The notes under the pieces were generated by a model. That model searched no databases and was not told where the DNA came from. It saw nothing but the letters and a program-made list of their open reading frames with translations. The translations under genes were made by a program, and so were the position numbers. From Kaistia sp. 32K (GTDB lineage Bacteria; Pseudomonadota; Alphaproteobacteria; Rhizobiales; Kaistiaceae): a DNA stretch of 64,000 nt. The DNA is taken from positions 2,914,001 to 2,978,000 of the forward strand of contig NZ_AP024269.1 of the NCBI RefSeq assembly GCF_016629525.1. Direction: 5' to 3'. This document shows, one piece after another, positions 26,922 through 38,280 of this stretch; the first letter of the stretch is position 1, and each line of letters opens with the position of its first letter.

Positions 26922-27082
26922 TGCCGTCTCCATCTCTAGCCACCGGAACATTCCGGCGGCACCTCAACTTCCCCGCGTCCGGTGGAGGCCGGCTCGTGCG
27001 GGCATTCTCTTGCGCAAACAAGCAATGCCGTCCCCTGAAATGTCAGGGAACGCCAACGCCTGTTTGCAGCAGGTCGCGAGCC

Positions 27083-27688
27083 TTATCGACTCGTGACCTG
27101 TTCGTCAAGCCTATCCAGCGTCGCGGTGATGTCCGCAGACACTTCGTCGATCGAACGCATGCCGTCGATCTCAACCAGACGACCACCAGCCTTATAGTAA
27201 GGCGAGATGATCGCGGTATCCCGATTATAGGCCTCGAGCCTGGTCTTGAAGACCTCGGGATCATCGTCCTTGCGCACCGGCTCGCCGCGAGCGCGGGTCT
27301 CGTCGGCGCGCTTGGTGATCCGGTCCGTCAGCTTGGACTGGTCCACCTTCAGCTCGAGCACGGCGTCGAGCTTGACGCCCTTGCCGGCCAGCATCTTCTC
27401 CAGCGCGTCCGCCTGGGCGATCGTGCGGGGAAAGCCGTCGAGGATGAAGCCCTTGCGGGCGTCCGGCTCCTCGATGCGGTCGGCAACGATCCCGACGACG
27501 ACCTCGTCGGGAACAAGATTACCCGCGTCCATCAGCGCCTTGGCCTGAAGGCCGATCGGCGTCTCTGCCGCCACGGCGGCCCGCAGCATGTCGCCTGTCG
27601 ACAACTGCGGAATGCCGTAGCGCTTTACCAGACGTGCGGACTGCGTGCCCTTACCAGCTCCCGGTGGTCCGAGCAGAATCAGTCTCAT
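27083..27688 (-). CDS. adk: Adenylate kinase
   Basis: 201 residues. P-loop '[16 protein letters not shown]', AMP-binding '[10 protein letters not shown]' and '[14 protein letters not shown]', then a short LID ('[19 protein letters not shown]') without the zinc-binding cysteines or long insert of E. coli-type Adk, and '[19 protein letters not shown]'. It interconverts ATP + AMP and 2 ADP. It overlaps the secY stop by four bases (ATGA), so its synthesis is coupled to the translocon gene, as in many spc operons. Confidence 0.98.
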   Translation of the reverse strand: MRLILLGPPGAGKGTQSARLVKRYGIPQLSTGDMLRAAVAAETPIGLQAKALMDAGNLVPDEVVVGIVADRIEEPDARKGFILDGFPRTIAQADALEKMLAGKGVKLDAVLELKVDQSKLTDRITKRADETRARGEPVRKDDDPEVFKTRLEAYNRDTAIISPYYKAGGRLVEIDGMRSIDEVSADITATLDRLDEQVTSR

Positions 27689-29019
27689 CGTCTCTTCCCC
27701 CTCAGCTTGGACTTCTTGACCAAGCCCTCATATTGGTGCGCCAACAGGTGGCCCTGGATCTGCGAGACCGTATCCATCGTCACGTTGACGACGATGAGCA
27801 ACGAGGTGCCGCCGAAATAGAACGGGACGTGCGTCGCCGAGATCAGGAACTCAGGCAGAAGACAGACGACGACCAGGTAGATGGCGCCGAGCAGCGTAAT
27901 GCGCGTCAGCACGTAGTCGATGTATTCCGCCGTCCGCTGGCCCGGGCGAATGCCCGGAATGAAGCCGCCATGCTTCTTCAGATTGTCGGCCGTGTCCGTC
28001 GGATTGAACACGATCGCCGTGTAGAAGAAGGCGAAGAAGATGATCATCGCCGCATAGAGCAGCATGTACAGCACGGTGCCATGGCCGAGCAGCGCGACCG
28101 TCGAGGTCAGCCAGCTCGGCGCACCGCTCGACGCGGTGAAGTTGGCGATCGTCGCCGGCAGCAGCAGCAGCGACGAGGCGAAGATCGGCGGAATGACGCC
28201 CGACGTGTTCAGCTTGAGCGGCAGATGCGACGACTCACCCTGGAACATCCGGTTGCCGACCTGGCGCTTCGGATACTGGATGATGAGGCGGCGCTGCGCA
28301 CGCTCCATGTACACGATGAAGGCGATCGCGACGACGGCGACGACGGCGACGAGCAGGATCACCCAGGTGGCGAGCGCGCCCTGGCGGCCGAGTTCCAGCA
28401 TGCCGATCAGGGCGTGCGGAAGGTTGGCGACGATGCCGGCGAAGATGATCAGCGAGATGCCGTTACCGATGCCGCGCGAGGTGATCTGCTCACCGAGCCA
28501 CATCAGGAACATCGTGCCGCCCGTCAGGGTGATGACGGTCGAGATCCGGAAGAACATGCCGGGATCGATGACGATGTTCGTACCGCCCTCGAGGCCGACC
28601 GAAATGCCGTAGGCCTGAACGACGGCGAGCAGCACCGTGCCGTAGCGCGTGTACTGGTTGATGATCTTGCGACCGGCCTCCCCTTCCTTCTTCAAGGCTT
28701 CGAGGGAGGGAACGATCGACGTCATCAGCTGAATGATGATCGATGCCGAAATGTACGGCATGATGCCGAGCGCAAAAATCGCCATGCGTCCGACGGCACC
28801 GCCGGAGAACATGTTGAACAGGCCGAGAATGCCGGACTGCTGATTGTTGAAGGCGCTGGCCAGCGCTTCCGGATTGATGCCGGGAAGCGGGATATAAGTG
28901 CCGAGCCGATAGACGAGCAACGCACCCAGCGTGAACCAGATGCGTTTCTTCAGAGCCTCGGCTTTGGCGAAGGCGCCAAAATTGAGATTGGCCGCCAGTT
29001 GTTCAGCCGCTGATGCCAT
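27685..29019 (-). CDS. secY: Preprotein translocase subunit SecY
   Basis: About 444 residues with ten predicted membrane helices. Visible markers: '[19 protein letters not shown]' after helix 1, the plug-region Gly/Ser-rich '[19 protein letters not shown]', '[21 protein letters not shown]', '[20 protein letters not shown]' and '[20 protein letters not shown]' preceding the ribosome/SecA-binding loop. It forms the SecYEG channel with SecE, encoded at 58.5 kb. Start 29019 (MASAAEQ) is chosen over a longer frame. The 108-base gap from rplO contains a strong hairpin. Confidence 0.98.
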   Translation of the reverse strand: MASAAEQLAANLNFGAFAKAEALKKRIWFTLGALLVYRLGTYIPLPGINPEALASAFNNQQSGILGLFNMFSGGAVGRMAIFALGIMPYISASIIIQLMTSIVPSLEALKKEGEAGRKIINQYTRYGTVLLAVVQAYGISVGLEGGTNIVIDPGMFFRISTVITLTGGTMFLMWLGEQITSRGIGNGISLIIFAGIVANLPHALIGMLELGRQGALATWVILLVAVVAVVAIAFIVYMERAQRRLIIQYPKRQVGNRMFQGESSHLPLKLNTSGVIPPIFASSLLLLPATIANFTASSGAPSWLTSTVALLGHGTVLYMLLYAAMIIFFAFFYTAIVFNPTDTADNLKKHGGFIPGIRPGQRTAEYIDYVLTRITLLGAIYLVVVCLLPEFLISATHVPFYFGGTSLLIVVNVTMDTVSQIQGHLLAHQYEGLVKKSKLRGKRR

Positions 29020-29087
29020 TCGCCGCTCCGTTCGGGCCCGGAAACCGGGCCCCAATGCCCCTACCGGGCATCAAGTGGTCTCTCGGA

Positions 29088-29108
29088 GGCGCCGCGACAA
29101 GCGGCGCC
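29088..29108 (-). other. GC hairpin in the rplO-secY gap
   Basis: GGCGCCGC (29088-29095) pairs with GCGGCGCC (29101-29108) around GACAA. No T tract follows on the minus strand, so it is not a normal terminator. It lies between a ribosomal gene and the translocon gene, where less SecY than L15 is needed, and could shape mRNA processing or polarity. Confidence 0.5.
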
Positions 29109-29127
29109 CCTCCCCGAACGACGCAGT

Positions 29128-29616
29128 TTAAGCTGCGTCCGTGTTGTCGGTAACCTTGGGCGCCAGGACCTTGACGGACCCGCCAGCCTTCTCGACGGCT
29201 TCGATAGCCGGCTTCGACGCACCGGCGATCTCGAAGGCAACAGCGGCCTTCAGCTCGCCGACGCCGAGGAGGCGAACGCCATCCTGCACGCGGCGGATGA
29301 CACCGGCTTCCTTCAGCGCTTCGACCGTCACCGGCTTCGTCGCGTCGAGCTTGCCCGCATCGATCGCAGCCTGGACACGGCCGAGGCTGACCTCGTTGTA
29401 GTCCTTCGCGAAGATGTTGGTGAAGCCGCGCTTCGGCAGACGCCGATGCAGCGGCATCTGGCCGCCTTCAAAGCCCTTGATCGCCACGCCCGTGCGCGAC
29501 TTCTGGCCCTTGACGCCGCGACCACCGGTCTTGCCCTTACCCGAACCGATACCGCGTCCGACGCGCATGCGGTTCTTGCTGGAACCCGGGTTGTCGTTGA
29601 TCTCGTTGAGCTTCAT
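29128..29616 (-). CDS. rplO: Ribosomal protein L15 (uL15)
   Basis: 162 residues from '[20 protein letters not shown]'. The glycine/basic N-terminal extension '[20 protein letters not shown]' threads into 23S rRNA, and the C-terminal domain has '[19 protein letters not shown]' and '[13 protein letters not shown]'. A late-assembly 50S protein. Start 29616 removes an unlikely 12-residue extension and lies 19 bases after rpmD. Confidence 0.98.
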   Translation of the reverse strand: MKLNEINDNPGSSKNRMRVGRGIGSGKGKTGGRGVKGQKSRTGVAIKGFEGGQMPLHRRLPKRGFTNIFAKDYNEVSLGRVQAAIDAGKLDATKPVTVEALKEAGVIRRVQDGVRLLGVGELKAAVAFEIAGASKPAIEAVEKAGGSVKVLAPKVTDNTDAA

Positions 29617-29635
29617 CGAACTGGTCCTTCTGGGC

Positions 29636-29842
29636 TCAGGCCTCGTCCACAACGCGGACGAGGTGAGCCACCTTGGCGATCATGCCGCGAACCGCAGGCG
29701 TGTCCTGCAGCGTCGAACGGCGACGGATCCGGTTGAGGCCGAGGCCGATCAGCGTAGCACGCTGCTCGGCCGGACGGCGGATCGGGCTGCCGGTCTGCTC
29801 GACGGTAACCGTCTTGGCGGCGCCTTCAGATTTCTTGGCCAT
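29636..29842 (-). CDS. rpmD: Ribosomal protein L30 (uL30)
   Basis: 68 residues with the family pattern '[20 protein letters not shown]', '[20 protein letters not shown]' and '[15 protein letters not shown]'. A small 50S protein between rpsE and rplO, its universal position. The first dozen residues ([12 protein letters not shown]) are a short alphaproteobacterial-type extension. Confidence 0.97.
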   Translation of the reverse strand: MAKKSEGAAKTVTVEQTGSPIRRPAEQRATLIGLGLNRIRRRSTLQDTPAVRGMIAKVAHLVRVVDEA

Positions 29843-29872
29843 TTGGTCAAATCCTCGAATTCAATCGGGCGC

Positions 29873-30418
29873 TCACGCCTCGGCGGAAGCTTCGGCTTCG
29901 CCGCCGCGACGGGCCTGCAGAGCCGACACCTTGATGCCGCGACGAGCCGCGACCGAACGCGGGCTGTCTTCGGCGCCGAGAGCGGCGAAGGTCGCACGCA
30001 CCATGTTGTACGGGTTCGACGAACCCATCGACTTGGCGACGACGTCCTGGACGCCGAGCGTCTCGAACACGGCGCGCATCGGGCCACCGGCGATGATACC
30101 GGTACCGGCCGGAGCCGCACGCAGGAACACCTTGCCGGCGCCGTGGCGACCGAACACGTCATGATGCAGGGTACGGCCCTCGCGGAGCGGAACCCGAACG
30201 AGGCTCCGCTTCGCTGCTTCCGTCGCCTTGCGGATCGCTTCAGGCACTTCGCGCGCCTTGCCGTGGCCGAAACCGACCCGGCCCTTCTGGTCGCCGACGA
30301 CGACGAGGGCTGCGAAGCCGAAACGCCGTCCGCCCTTCACCACCTTCGCGACGCGATTGATGTGAACGAGCTTGTCGACGAATTCGCTGTCGCGCTCTTC
30401 CCGCTGCTCTCTGGCCAT
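29873..30418 (-). CDS. rpsE: Ribosomal protein S5 (uS5)
   Basis: 181 residues from '[20 protein letters not shown]'. The double-stranded RNA-binding-like N domain has '[20 protein letters not shown]' (the loop where spectinomycin-resistance mutations fall is unaltered: 'VVKGGRRF') and the C domain '[20 protein letters not shown]'. uS5 guards the mRNA entry and decoding fidelity. The ATG at 30418 is preferred to an in-frame TTG four codons upstream. Confidence 0.98.
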   Translation of the reverse strand: MAREQREERDSEFVDKLVHINRVAKVVKGGRRFGFAALVVVGDQKGRVGFGHGKAREVPEAIRKATEAAKRSLVRVPLREGRTLHHDVFGRHGAGKVFLRAAPAGTGIIAGGPMRAVFETLGVQDVVAKSMGSSNPYNMVRATFAALGAEDSPRSVAARRGIKVSALQARRGGEAEASAEA

Positions 30419-30460
30419 CGAAACATCCAATCCTGTTACGTGATGACGCGCCTCAGCGCA

Positions 30461-30817
30461 TCAGAAGTCGAGACCGCCCTCGCGAGCGCCGTCGGCCAGC
30501 GCCTTCACGCGGCCATGAAAAAGGTAACCACCGCGGTCGAAGATGACCTGGGTCACGCCGGCGGCCTTGGCACGCTCGGCGACGAGCTTGCCGACAGCCT
30601 CGGCGGCTGCCTTGTCGGCACCCGTCTTCAGCGAGCCGCGGAGATCCTTTTCCAGCGTCGACGCCGAGGCGAGCGTGCGCCCCTCGGCATCGTCGATCAC
30701 CTGGGCGTAGATGTGCTCCGACGAGCGGTAGACGCTGAGCCGGGGACGTCCGTTCGCAACCTTCCGGAGCGCACGGCGGACGCGCGCAGCGCGACGGTCC
30801 TGCAGAATATTGGCCAT
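30461..30817 (-). CDS. rplR: Ribosomal protein L18 (uL18)
   Basis: 118 residues: '[20 protein letters not shown]', '[20 protein letters not shown]' and '[20 protein letters not shown]'. It binds 5S rRNA together with L5 (rplE in the same operon) to form the central protuberance. Spacing to rplF is 11 bases and to rpsE 42. Confidence 0.98.
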   Translation of the reverse strand: MANILQDRRAARVRRALRKVANGRPRLSVYRSSEHIYAQVIDDAEGRTLASASTLEKDLRGSLKTGADKAAAEAVGKLVAERAKAAGVTQVIFDRGGYLFHGRVKALADGAREGGLDF

Positions 30818-30828
30818 GACGGTCTCCG

Positions 30829-31362
30829 TTACTTCTTCTTGCCTTCCTTGCGGAAGATCGTTTCGGTTGCGTACTTGACGCCCTTGCCCTTGTAGGGCTC
30901 GGGGCTACGATACTCGCGGATCTCGGCCGCAACCTGGCCGACCTTCTGCTTGTCGATGCCCGAAACGATGATCTCGACCGGACGCGGCGTCACGATGGTG
31001 ATGCCTTCCGGGATCGCGTAGACCACGTCATGGCTGTAGCCAAGAGCGAGCTGCAGGTTCGAACCCTGGACGGCGGCGCGGTAACCCACGCCGTTGATCT
31101 CGAGCTTCTTGGAGAAGCCCTCGTTCACGCCCTTGATCAGGTTCGCAATCATCGTACGCGACATACCCCAAGCGGCGCGAGCCGGCTTGCTGTCATCACG
31201 CGGGGCGACCTTGACGCCCTCTTCCGTCAGTTCAACGGCAACGTTATCCGTAAAATCGAAGGACAGTTCGCCCTTCGGACCCTTCACCGACACCGTCTGG
31301 CCGTTGATCGTGGCCGTAACGCCCTTAGGCACCGCCACCGGCTTCTTACCAATACGAGACAT
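30829..31362 (-). CDS. rplF: Ribosomal protein L6 (uL6)
   Basis: 177 residues, '[20 protein letters not shown]', with the two repeated L6 domains and the conserved C-terminal '[19 protein letters not shown]'. It lies near the sarcin-ricin loop where elongation factors act. Start 31362 drops a 25-residue extension that would overlap rpsH and matches the family. Confidence 0.98.
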   Translation of the reverse strand: MSRIGKKPVAVPKGVTATINGQTVSVKGPKGELSFDFTDNVAVELTEEGVKVAPRDDSKPARAAWGMSRTMIANLIKGVNEGFSKKLEINGVGYRAAVQGSNLQLALGYSHDVVYAIPEGITIVTPRPVEIIVSGIDKQKVGQVAAEIREYRSPEPYKGKGVKYATETIFRKEGKKK

Positions 31363-31402
31363 CAGACAAATCCGTCCGGTTCGTGTTTCACCATCAACCA
31401 GA

Positions 31403-31801
31403 TCAGAATACCTGGCAAAGAACCTCGCCGCCGACATTCTGGTCGCGGGCGTCGCTATCCGACATCACGCCCTTCGGCGTCGACAGGATGGACACGCCGA
31501 GGCCATTCTTGACCTGCGGAATATTCTTGACCGAGGCATAGACCCGGCGACCCGGCTTCGAGACACGCTCGATCGTGCGGATCACTGGCTCGCCATCGTA
31601 ATACTTCAGTTCGATCTCGATCGCGGGACGGCCATTGCCGTCGTCGACCGTCGCAAAGCCACGGATGTAGCCTTCCGACTGCAGAACACCGAGAACGTTC
31701 TCGCGCAGCTTGGAGGACGGCGTCGAAACCTTCGACTGCCGGCGCATCTGAGCATTGCGGATGCGGGTGAGCATATCACCCAGAGGATCGGTCATTGTCA
31801 T
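31403..31801 (-). CDS. rpsH: Ribosomal protein S8 (uS8)
   Basis: 132 residues: '[20 protein letters not shown]', the middle '[20 protein letters not shown]', and the C-terminal RNA-binding '[16 protein letters not shown]' and '[15 protein letters not shown]'. uS8 binds the central domain of 16S rRNA. In E. coli it also represses the spc operon by binding near rplE; whether the same happens here cannot be judged from sequence. Confidence 0.98.
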   Translation of the reverse strand: MTMTDPLGDMLTRIRNAQMRRQSKVSTPSSKLRENVLGVLQSEGYIRGFATVDDGNGRPAIEIELKYYDGEPVIRTIERVSKPGRRVYASVKNIPQVKNGLGVSILSTPKGVMSDSDARDQNVGGEVLCQVF

Positions 31802-31815
31802 GGGGACCGTGCTCC

Positions 31816-32121
31816 TTACCAGCTCGACTTGACGAGGCCCGGGATCAGCCCGAGCGACCCGAGTTCGCGCAATGCAATACGCGACATCTTCAGCTTGCGA
31901 TAGACGCCACGCGGACGGCCGGTGACTTCGCAGCGATTACGGATGCGGGTCGCCGAAGCGTTACGGGGCAGCTCGGCAAGCTTCAGGCGAGCCTGGAAGC
32001 GTTCCTCGAGCGGCAGGCTCTCGTCATTGGCCACAGCCTTCAGCTTCGTACGCTTGTTGGCGTACTGGGCAGCCAGCTTGCGGCGCCGGTTGTTCTTTTC
32101 GATAGAGCTCTTCTTAGCCAT
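31816..32121 (-). CDS. rpsN: Ribosomal protein S14 (uS14), zinc-free form
   Basis: 101 residues, '[20 protein letters not shown]' to '[17 protein letters not shown]'. Only one cysteine is present ('[19 protein letters not shown]'), so this is the long C-minus type that does not bind zinc, the usual form in Alphaproteobacteria. It binds in the 30S head beside S3 and S10. Confidence 0.98.
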   Translation of the reverse strand: MAKKSSIEKNNRRRKLAAQYANKRTKLKAVANDESLPLEERFQARLKLAELPRNASATRIRNRCEVTGRPRGVYRKLKMSRIALRELGSLGLIPGLVKSSW

Positions 32122-32147
32122 CGATTTGTCCTCGTCCTATCCCGGCG

Positions 32148-32705
32148 TTACTGGCGGAACGGGAAGTTCATCGCCTTCAGAAGGGCGCGAGCTTCCTCGT
32201 CAGTCTTGGCCGTGGTGCAGACGATCACGTCCATGCCCCAAACCTGATCAATCTTGTCGTAATTGATCTCGGGGAAAATCAGATGCTCCTTGATGCCCAT
32301 GGCGAAGTTGCCACGGCCATCGAAGCTCTTCGGGTTCAGGCCGCGGAAGTCACGGACGCGCGGCAGCGCGATGGTGACCAGGCGGTCCAGGAACTCGTAC
32401 ATCCGCGCCTTGCGCAGCGTGACCTTGCCACCGATCGCCATGTTCTCGCGCAGCTTGAACGTCGCGATGGACTTCGATGCCTTCGTCACGGCCGGCTTCT
32501 GGCCGGCGATGAGAGCCAGATCACCAAGAGCGGTGCCGACCTTCTTGGAATCGTTGACGGCTTCGCCAACGCCCATGTTCAGCACGATCTTGTCGATCTT
32601 CGGAACCTGCATGGGGTTCTTGTAGCCGAATTCCGCGACGAGCTTCGCGCGGACTTCGTCTTCGTAAAACTTCTTGAGCCGCGGCTCGTAAGCTGCCTCA
32701 GCCAT
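32148..32705 (-). CDS. rplE: Ribosomal protein L5 (uL5)
   Basis: 185 residues: '[20 protein letters not shown]', '[20 protein letters not shown]', 'ITKASK'-like '[18 protein letters not shown]' and '[18 protein letters not shown]'. It binds 5S rRNA and forms the flexible bridge to S13. The ATG overlaps rplX by eight bases. Confidence 0.98.
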   Translation of the reverse strand: MAEAAYEPRLKKFYEDEVRAKLVAEFGYKNPMQVPKIDKIVLNMGVGEAVNDSKKVGTALGDLALIAGQKPAVTKASKSIATFKLRENMAIGGKVTLRKARMYEFLDRLVTIALPRVRDFRGLNPKSFDGRGNFAMGIKEHLIFPEINYDKIDQVWGMDVIVCTTAKTDEEARALLKAMNFPFRQ

Positions 32706-33012
32706 CGATCACATCTCCCGAACGCTTTGCGACGCGTTGTTTGCGCCCGTCTTCGGTCACTTTAAAGCCGACGCGGGTCGGCTTGCCGTCCTTGTCCGCC
32801 AGGGCGATGTTCGACAGATGAATCGGGAGCTCCTTGGCGACGATGCCGCCCTGCTCGCTCGCCGTCTGCTTCTGGTGCTTGCGTGCGACGTTGACACCGC
32901 GCACGACGGCGCGATCTTCGGTCGGGATCACGCGGAGCACTTCGCCCGACTTACCCTTGTCCTTACCCGTGAGGACGATGACGTTATCGCCCTTCTTGAT
33001 CTTGGCAGCCAT
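32698..33012 (-). CDS. rplX: Ribosomal protein L24 (uL24)
   Basis: 104 residues with the KOW motif '[20 protein letters not shown]' and '[14 protein letters not shown]'. uL24 starts 50S assembly and lines the tunnel exit. The ATG overlaps the rplN stop by one base; a GTG three bases upstream is less likely. Confidence 0.98.
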   Translation of the reverse strand: MAAKIKKGDNVIVLTGKDKGKSGEVLRVIPTEDRAVVRGVNVARKHQKQTASEQGGIVAKELPIHLSNIALADKDGKPTRVGFKVTEDGRKQRVAKRSGDVIDG

Positions 33013-33380
33013 CACAGCACCTCCGGAGCGAGCGAGATGATCTTCATATGGTTCCTGGCGCGAAGCTCGCGCGGAACCGGCCCGAAGATACGGGTCCCGA
33101 TCGGCTCTTTCTGATTGTTGATCAGAACCGCCGCGTTCTTGTCGAAACGGATGACGCTGCCATCCGGACGACGAATATCCTTAGCTGTGCGAACGACGAC
33201 CGCCTTCATGACGTCGCCCTTCTTCACGCGACCCCGCGGGATCGCCTCCTTGATCGACACGACAATGATGTCACCGACCGAGGCGTACTTCCGCTTGGAA
33301 CCGCCGAGAACCTTGATGCACATCACACGACGAGCGCCGGAATTATCCGCCACGTCGAGGTTAGTCTGCATCTGAATCAT
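33012..33380 (-). CDS. rplN: Ribosomal protein L14 (uL14)
   Basis: 122 residues, '[20 protein letters not shown]', '[20 protein letters not shown]' and '[20 protein letters not shown]'. uL14 forms an intersubunit bridge and binds the silencing factor RsfS. It follows rpsQ by 81 bases, where the S10 and spc operons meet in E. coli; that gap contains a CCCGG/CCGGG hairpin but no convincing promoter. Confidence 0.99.
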   Translation of the reverse strand: MIQMQTNLDVADNSGARRVMCIKVLGGSKRKYASVGDIIVVSIKEAIPRGRVKKGDVMKAVVVRTAKDIRRPDGSVIRFDKNAAVLINNQKEPIGTRIFGPVPRELRARNHMKIISLAPEVL

Positions 33381-33461
33381 GACTGGCCGCCTACTCTTCT
33401 GGTCACCGCTTATCCCGGTCAGATACCCGGGAATTCAGCAGCGACAAACCTTTTTCGTGCC

Positions 33462-33710
33462 TTACTTACCGCCCGACTGCTCGGAAGCGATAACGACCCA
33501 GCGCTTGTTCTTCGAGATCGGCGCAGTCTCTTCGATCGAGACGATATCGCCAATCTTGTGGACATTGCCCTCGTCGTGGGCATGGTACTTCTTGGTCCGC
33601 CGCACGGTCTTCTTCAGAACCGGATGCGTGAAGCGACGCTCGACGAGAACGACGACCGTCTTATCGGTCTTGTCGCTGACGACGCTGCCCTGCAGAACGC
33701 GTTTCGGCAT
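33462..33710 (-). CDS. rpsQ: Ribosomal protein S17 (uS17)
   Basis: 82 residues from '[20 protein letters not shown]', an OB-fold protein with '[20 protein letters not shown]' and '[17 protein letters not shown]'. It binds 16S helix 11 and is an early assembly protein. Start 33710 is set by homology and lies 10 bases after rpmC. Confidence 0.98.
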   Translation of the reverse strand: MPKRVLQGSVVSDKTDKTVVVLVERRFTHPVLKKTVRRTKKYHAHDEGNVHKIGDIVSIEETAPISKNKRWVVIASEQSGGK

Positions 33711-33720
33711 ACTCGCCTCC

Positions 33721-33921
33721 TCAGCGCTTGTCCGCCGCGCTCTTCTGCGCAGCGATGGTCTTGATCCTGGCGATGTCGCGGCGAACCTGCCGGACACGCG
33801 CCGTGTTTTCGAGCTGGCCCGTCGCCCGCTGAAAGCGCAGGTTAAACTGCTCTTTCTTCAGGTTTGCAAGCTCGGTGTCGAGCTGGTCGGCGGTCTGCAG
33901 CCGAACGTCTTTCGCCTTCAT
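33721..33921 (-). CDS. rpmC: Ribosomal protein L29 (uL29)
   Basis: 66 residues: '[20 protein letters not shown]', '[20 protein letters not shown]' and '[19 protein letters not shown]', a two-helix hairpin at the tunnel exit near the trigger factor and SRP docking site. The longer open frame upstream belongs to rplP and is not used. Confidence 0.98.
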   Translation of the reverse strand: MKAKDVRLQTADQLDTELANLKKEQFNLRFQRATGQLENTARVRQVRRDIARIKTIAAQKSAADKR

Positions 33922-33946
33922 GGCTTTATCCTCGTCCGTTCGCCGA

Positions 33947-34360
33947 TCAATCGGCGATGCGCTGTACGAAGCGCGTCTTGATCGGGAGCTTCGCCGCGCC
34001 GAGACGGAGCGCCTCGCGGGCGGTCTCCTCGTCGACACCGTCGATCTCAAACATGATCCGGCCAGGCTTGACGCGGGACGCCCAGTATTCCGGGGCGCCC
34101 TTACCCTTACCCATGCGGACTTCGGTCGGCTTCGACGTGACCGGAACGTCCGGGAAAATCCGGATCCAGACACGACCGGCGCGCTTCATAGCACGAGTGA
34201 TGGCGCGACGGGCAGCCTCGATCTGGCGCGCGGTGACGCGCTCCGGCTCGAGCGCCTTCAGGCCGAATCCGCCAAAGTTCAGATCCGTACCACCCTTGGC
34301 GACGCCATGGATACGGCCCTTGAACTGCTTGCGGAACTTGGTGCGCTTCGGTTGCAGCAT
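33947..34360 (-). CDS. rplP: Ribosomal protein L16 (uL16)
   Basis: 137 residues: '[20 protein letters not shown]', '[20 protein letters not shown]' and '[20 protein letters not shown]'. It positions the A-site tRNA elbow near the peptidyl transferase centre. The Arg hydroxylated in some bacteria lies in the conserved 'RMGKGKG' region. Confidence 0.99.
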   Translation of the reverse strand: MLQPKRTKFRKQFKGRIHGVAKGGTDLNFGGFGLKALEPERVTARQIEAARRAITRAMKRAGRVWIRIFPDVPVTSKPTEVRMGKGKGAPEYWASRVKPGRIMFEIDGVDEETAREALRLGAAKLPIKTRFVQRIAD

Positions 34361-34392
34361 TTCTGTTCTCTCTCGCCCTCAGGTCCGACCGA

Positions 34393-35102
<710 letters not shown>

Positions 35103-35103
<1 letters not shown>

Positions 35104-35483
35104 TATGCAGCCTCCTCGGTTTCACGCACCACGATCGTGAGGTGCGAAAACGGCTTCTCGATCCGGCCGACACGACCGCGAGCACGCGGCGTCCAGCGCT
35201 TCATCACCAGGGCCTTGCCGACAAACGCTTCGGCGACCACCAGCGAATCAACGTCGAGATCGTGATTGTTCTCGGCGTTTGCGATCGCAGATTCCAGCGT
35301 CTTCTTTACGTCACGCGCAATCCGCTTCTCGGAGAAGGTCAGATCGGCGAGCGCCGTGCTGGCCTTCTTGCCGCGGATCAGCTGGGCGACAAGGTTGAGC
35401 TTGCGCGGAGAGACACGGATCATGCGCGTGACGGCGCGGGCCTCGTTGTCTTTCAGCGCGCGTTCGCGCTTCGGCTTGCCCAT
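35103..35483 (-). CDS. rplV: Ribosomal protein L22 (uL22)
   Basis: 126 residues from '[20 protein letters not shown]', with '[20 protein letters not shown]' and the tunnel-lining beta-hairpin '[20 protein letters not shown]'. Changes in that loop cause macrolide resistance in other bacteria; it looks ordinary here. One base separates it from rpsS. Confidence 0.99.
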
Positions 35484-35484
35484 G

Positions 35485-35763
35485 TTACTTCCTCTTCGCC
35501 TTCTTGTCGGCCGTGTGACCGTAGTAGGTCCGGCTCGGCGAGAACTCGCCGAACTTGTGTCCGACCATGTCCTCGTTGACGATGACCGGAACATGCTTCT
35601 GGCCGTTGTAGACGCCAAAGGTCAAGCCCACGAACTGGGGCAGGATCGTGGAGCGGCGGCTCCAGATCTTGATCACCTCACCACGACCCGAAGAGCGGCT
35701 CTTCTCAGCCTTGCGGAGGAGATAACCGTCGACGAACGGGCCTTTCCAGATAGAACGAGCCAC
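35485..35763 (-). CDS. rpsS: Ribosomal protein S19 (uS19)
   Basis: 92 residues: '[20 protein letters not shown]', '[20 protein letters not shown]' and '[20 protein letters not shown]'. A 30S head protein that contacts S13 and the 50S through bridge B1. It lies 12 bases after rplB. Confidence 0.99.
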   Translation of the reverse strand: MARSIWKGPFVDGYLLRKAEKSRSSGRGEVIKIWSRRSTILPQFVGLTFGVYNGQKHVPVIVNEDMVGHKFGEFSPSRTYYGHTADKKAKRK

Positions 35764-35775
35764 GGACAGCCTCTC

Positions 35776-36612
35776 TTACTTGCTCTTGCGCAGATGACGG
35801 CTGCGCGCGATGAACTTGTCGGTCGACTTATTGTTGCGGGTCTTCTTGCCCTTGGTCGGCTTGCCCCACGGGGTGACCGGATGACGGCCTCCCGAGGTGC
35901 GGCCTTCACCACCGCCATGCGGATGGTCGACCGGGTTCATCGCAACACCGCGGACGCTCGGACGCTTGCCAAGCCAACGATTACGACCGGCCTTGCCGAG
36001 CGAGGTGTTGGAATGGTCAGGGTTCGAAACCGCGCCGACGGTCGCAACACAGCTCTGGTGGACCAGGCGCTGCTCACCCGAATTCAGGCGAAGAATGGCC
36101 ATGCCGGAGTCGCGGCCGACATACTGCGCGTAGGCACCGGCCGAACGCGCGATCTGGCCGCCCTTGCCGGGCTTCATCTCGACATTGTGCACGATCGTGC
36201 CGACCGGCATGGCGCCGAGGGGCATCGTGTTGCCGGGCTTCACGTCGGCCTGGGCCGAGGAAATCACGGTGTCGCCGACTGCCAGGCGCTGCGGCGCCAG
36301 GATGTAGCTGAGCTCGCCGTCCTCATACTTGATGAGGGCGATGAACGCCGTGCGGTTCGGGTCGTACTCGATGCGCTCGACGACGGCCGGGATGTCGCGC
36401 TTGTTCCGCTTGAAATCGATCAGGCGGTACGTGCGCTTGTGACCACCGCCGCGGCCGTAGGCCGTGACGCGTCCGAGATTGTTGCGACCACCGCTCTGGC
36501 GGAGACCGACGGTCAGGCCCTTGACGGGCTTGCCGGCGTAGAGCTCCGAGCGATCGACGAGAACCAGCTGGCGCTGTCCCGGCGTAGTCGGCTTATAGTG
36601 CTTGAGAGCCAT
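35776..36612 (-). CDS. rplB: Ribosomal protein L2 (uL2)
   Basis: 278 residues: '[20 protein letters not shown]', the SH3-like domain, and the strictly conserved '[20 protein letters not shown]' with the His important for peptidyl transfer. It binds 23S domain IV and bridges to the 30S. The longest ribosomal protein of the S10 part of the block. Confidence 0.99.
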   Translation of the reverse strand: MALKHYKPTTPGQRQLVLVDRSELYAGKPVKGLTVGLRQSGGRNNLGRVTAYGRGGGHKRTYRLIDFKRNKRDIPAVVERIEYDPNRTAFIALIKYEDGELSYILAPQRLAVGDTVISSAQADVKPGNTMPLGAMPVGTIVHNVEMKPGKGGQIARSAGAYAQYVGRDSGMAILRLNSGEQRLVHQSCVATVGAVSNPDHSNTSLGKAGRNRWLGKRPSVRGVAMNPVDHPHGGGEGRTSGGRHPVTPWGKPTKGKKTRNNKSTDKFIARSRHLRKSK

Positions 36613-36634
36613 GCTTCAGCCTATTCTTTTCGCG

Positions 36635-36928
36635 TCAGAGACCGGTCGAAACGTCGATCGACTGACCTTCAGCAAGCGTCACGATCGCCTTCTTGACGTC
36701 GCTCTGCTTGCCCACGATTCCGCGGAAGCGCTTGACCTTGCCCTTGCGGACGAGGGTGTTCACGCCTGTAACCTTGACCTTGAACAGCGCCTCGACGGCG
36801 GCCTTGATCTCGGGCTTGGTCGCCGTCTTCAGAACGTTGAAGACGACCTTGCTCTGCTCGGTGGCAATGGTCGACTTCTCGCTCAGCACCGGGCTGCGGA
36901 TGATGTCGTAATGCGAGAGATCGCTCAT
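36635..36928 (-). CDS. rplW: Ribosomal protein L23 (uL23)
   Basis: 97 residues: '[20 protein letters not shown]', '[20 protein letters not shown]'-type core ('[18 protein letters not shown]') and '[20 protein letters not shown]'. At the tunnel exit it docks trigger factor, SRP and SecY. The ATG overlaps the rplD stop by four bases. Confidence 0.98.
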   Translation of the reverse strand: MSDLSHYDIIRSPVLSEKSTIATEQSKVVFNVLKTATKPEIKAAVEALFKVKVTGVNTLVRKGKVKRFRGIVGKQSDVKKAIVTLAEGQSIDVSTGL

Positions 36929-37545
36929 TTGAACCGCTCCTGCAGCGCTTCGACCGCAGCCTTGGTCAGCACGAGCTTCTCGCGGCGCAGAATGTCGTAC
37001 ACGTTGATGCCCTGAACCGGCAGAACATCGATATGCGGCACGTTGCGGGTAGCGAGACCGAAGTTCTCGTTGACCGCGGCACCATCGATGATGAGCGCGT
37101 TTGCCCAGCCGAGCTTGGCCAGGTTCTCGCGAACCGCCTTCGTCTTCGGCGCATCAATGGCGATGTCCGAGACGATGATCAGGTTCTCGCCCCGGGCCTT
37201 GGCCGAGAGCGCATGACGAAGTGCAAGCTGACGGAACTTCTTGGTCAGGTCATGCGCATGGCTGCGCACCACCGGACCGAAGGCCTTACCACCGCCGCGG
37301 AACTGCGGGGCGGTCTTGGCACCGTGGCGTGCGCCGCCGGTGCCCTTCTGCTTGTACATCTTCTTGGTCGTGCCGGAAATCTCCGAGCGACCCTTCGACT
37401 TGTGCGTGCCAGCCTGGCGCTTGGCCAGCTGGTAACGCACCATGCGCTGCAGGATATCGCCGCGCGGCTCGAGACCGAAGATCTCGTCCGAAAGCGTGAT
37501 TTCCCCGGCTGCCGTGCCGTCGAGCGTGGTGACCTTAATATCCAT
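36925..37545 (-). CDS. rplD: Ribosomal protein L4 (uL4)
   Basis: 206 residues. The long internal loop '[20 protein letters not shown]' to '[20 protein letters not shown]' reaches the tunnel constriction, and '[20 protein letters not shown]' is in the globular part. In E. coli L4 also represses the S10 operon by attenuation and inhibits RNase E; neither can be inferred here. The start overlaps the rplC stop by one base. Confidence 0.99.
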   Translation of the reverse strand: MDIKVTTLDGTAAGEITLSDEIFGLEPRGDILQRMVRYQLAKRQAGTHKSKGRSEISGTTKKMYKQKGTGGARHGAKTAPQFRGGGKAFGPVVRSHAHDLTKKFRQLALRHALSAKARGENLIIVSDIAIDAPKTKAVRENLAKLGWANALIIDGAAVNENFGLATRNVPHIDVLPVQGINVYDILRREKLVLTKAAVEALQERFK

Positions 37546-38264
37546 CACTCGGCCTCCTTCGCTTCAACCGCAACTTCAGCCACGGCGCCGCGCTTCTTGA
37601 ACGCACCCGGAACCGGGACGTCTGCCGGAAGCGCACGCTTCACCGCGTCACGAACCTCGATCCAGCCGCCCTTGGCGCCGGGAACGGCACCCTCGACCAT
37701 GATCAGGCCACGCTCGACATCCGTGCGAATGACCTTGAGGTTCTGAGTGGTCACGCGGACATCGCCCATGTGACCAGCCATCTTCTTGTTCTTGAACACC
37801 CTGCCCGGGTCCTGGCGCTGGCCAGTCGAACCGTGCACGCGGTGAGAGACCGAGTTACCGTGCGTCGCGCGGCCACCACCGAAGTTGTGGCGCTTCATGA
37901 CACCGGCAAAGCCCTTACCGATCGAGGTGCCGCTAACGTCGACGAACTGTCCGACGACGAAATGCTCGGCGGTGAGCTCGGCGCCAACCTCGATGAGGTT
38001 GTCCGGGGTCACACGGAACTCCGTGACCTTGCGCTTCGGCTCGACCTCGGCCTTGGCGAAATGTCCACGCTCAGCCTTGGGCGTGTTCTTCACCTTGGCG
38101 AGACCGCTTCCGAGCTGGACCGCGGTGTAACCGTTCTTATCTTCCGTCCGATGAGCGACAACCTGGCAGTTGTCCAGCTTCAGCACCGTCACCGGCACCT
38201 GCTCGCCTGCATCCGTGTAGATGCGGGTCATGCCCACCTTCTGTGCGATCAATCCAGAGCGCAT
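37545..38264 (-). CDS. rplC: Ribosomal protein L3 (uL3)
   Basis: 239 residues: '[20 protein letters not shown]', '[20 protein letters not shown]' and '[20 protein letters not shown]', the last with the Gln methylated by PrmB in other bacteria. It starts 50S assembly beside the A-site. The final 25 residues are an Ala/Glu/Val tail (ending '[10 protein letters not shown]') longer than in E. coli. Confidence 0.99.
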   Translation of the reverse strand: MRSGLIAQKVGMTRIYTDAGEQVPVTVLKLDNCQVVAHRTEDKNGYTAVQLGSGLAKVKNTPKAERGHFAKAEVEPKRKVTEFRVTPDNLIEVGAELTAEHFVVGQFVDVSGTSIGKGFAGVMKRHNFGGGRATHGNSVSHRVHGSTGQRQDPGRVFKNKKMAGHMGDVRVTTQNLKVIRTDVERGLIMVEGAVPGAKGGWIEVRDAVKRALPADVPVPGAFKKRGAVAEVAVEAKEAE

Positions 38265-38280
38265 TCTATCCTCGCTCGCC

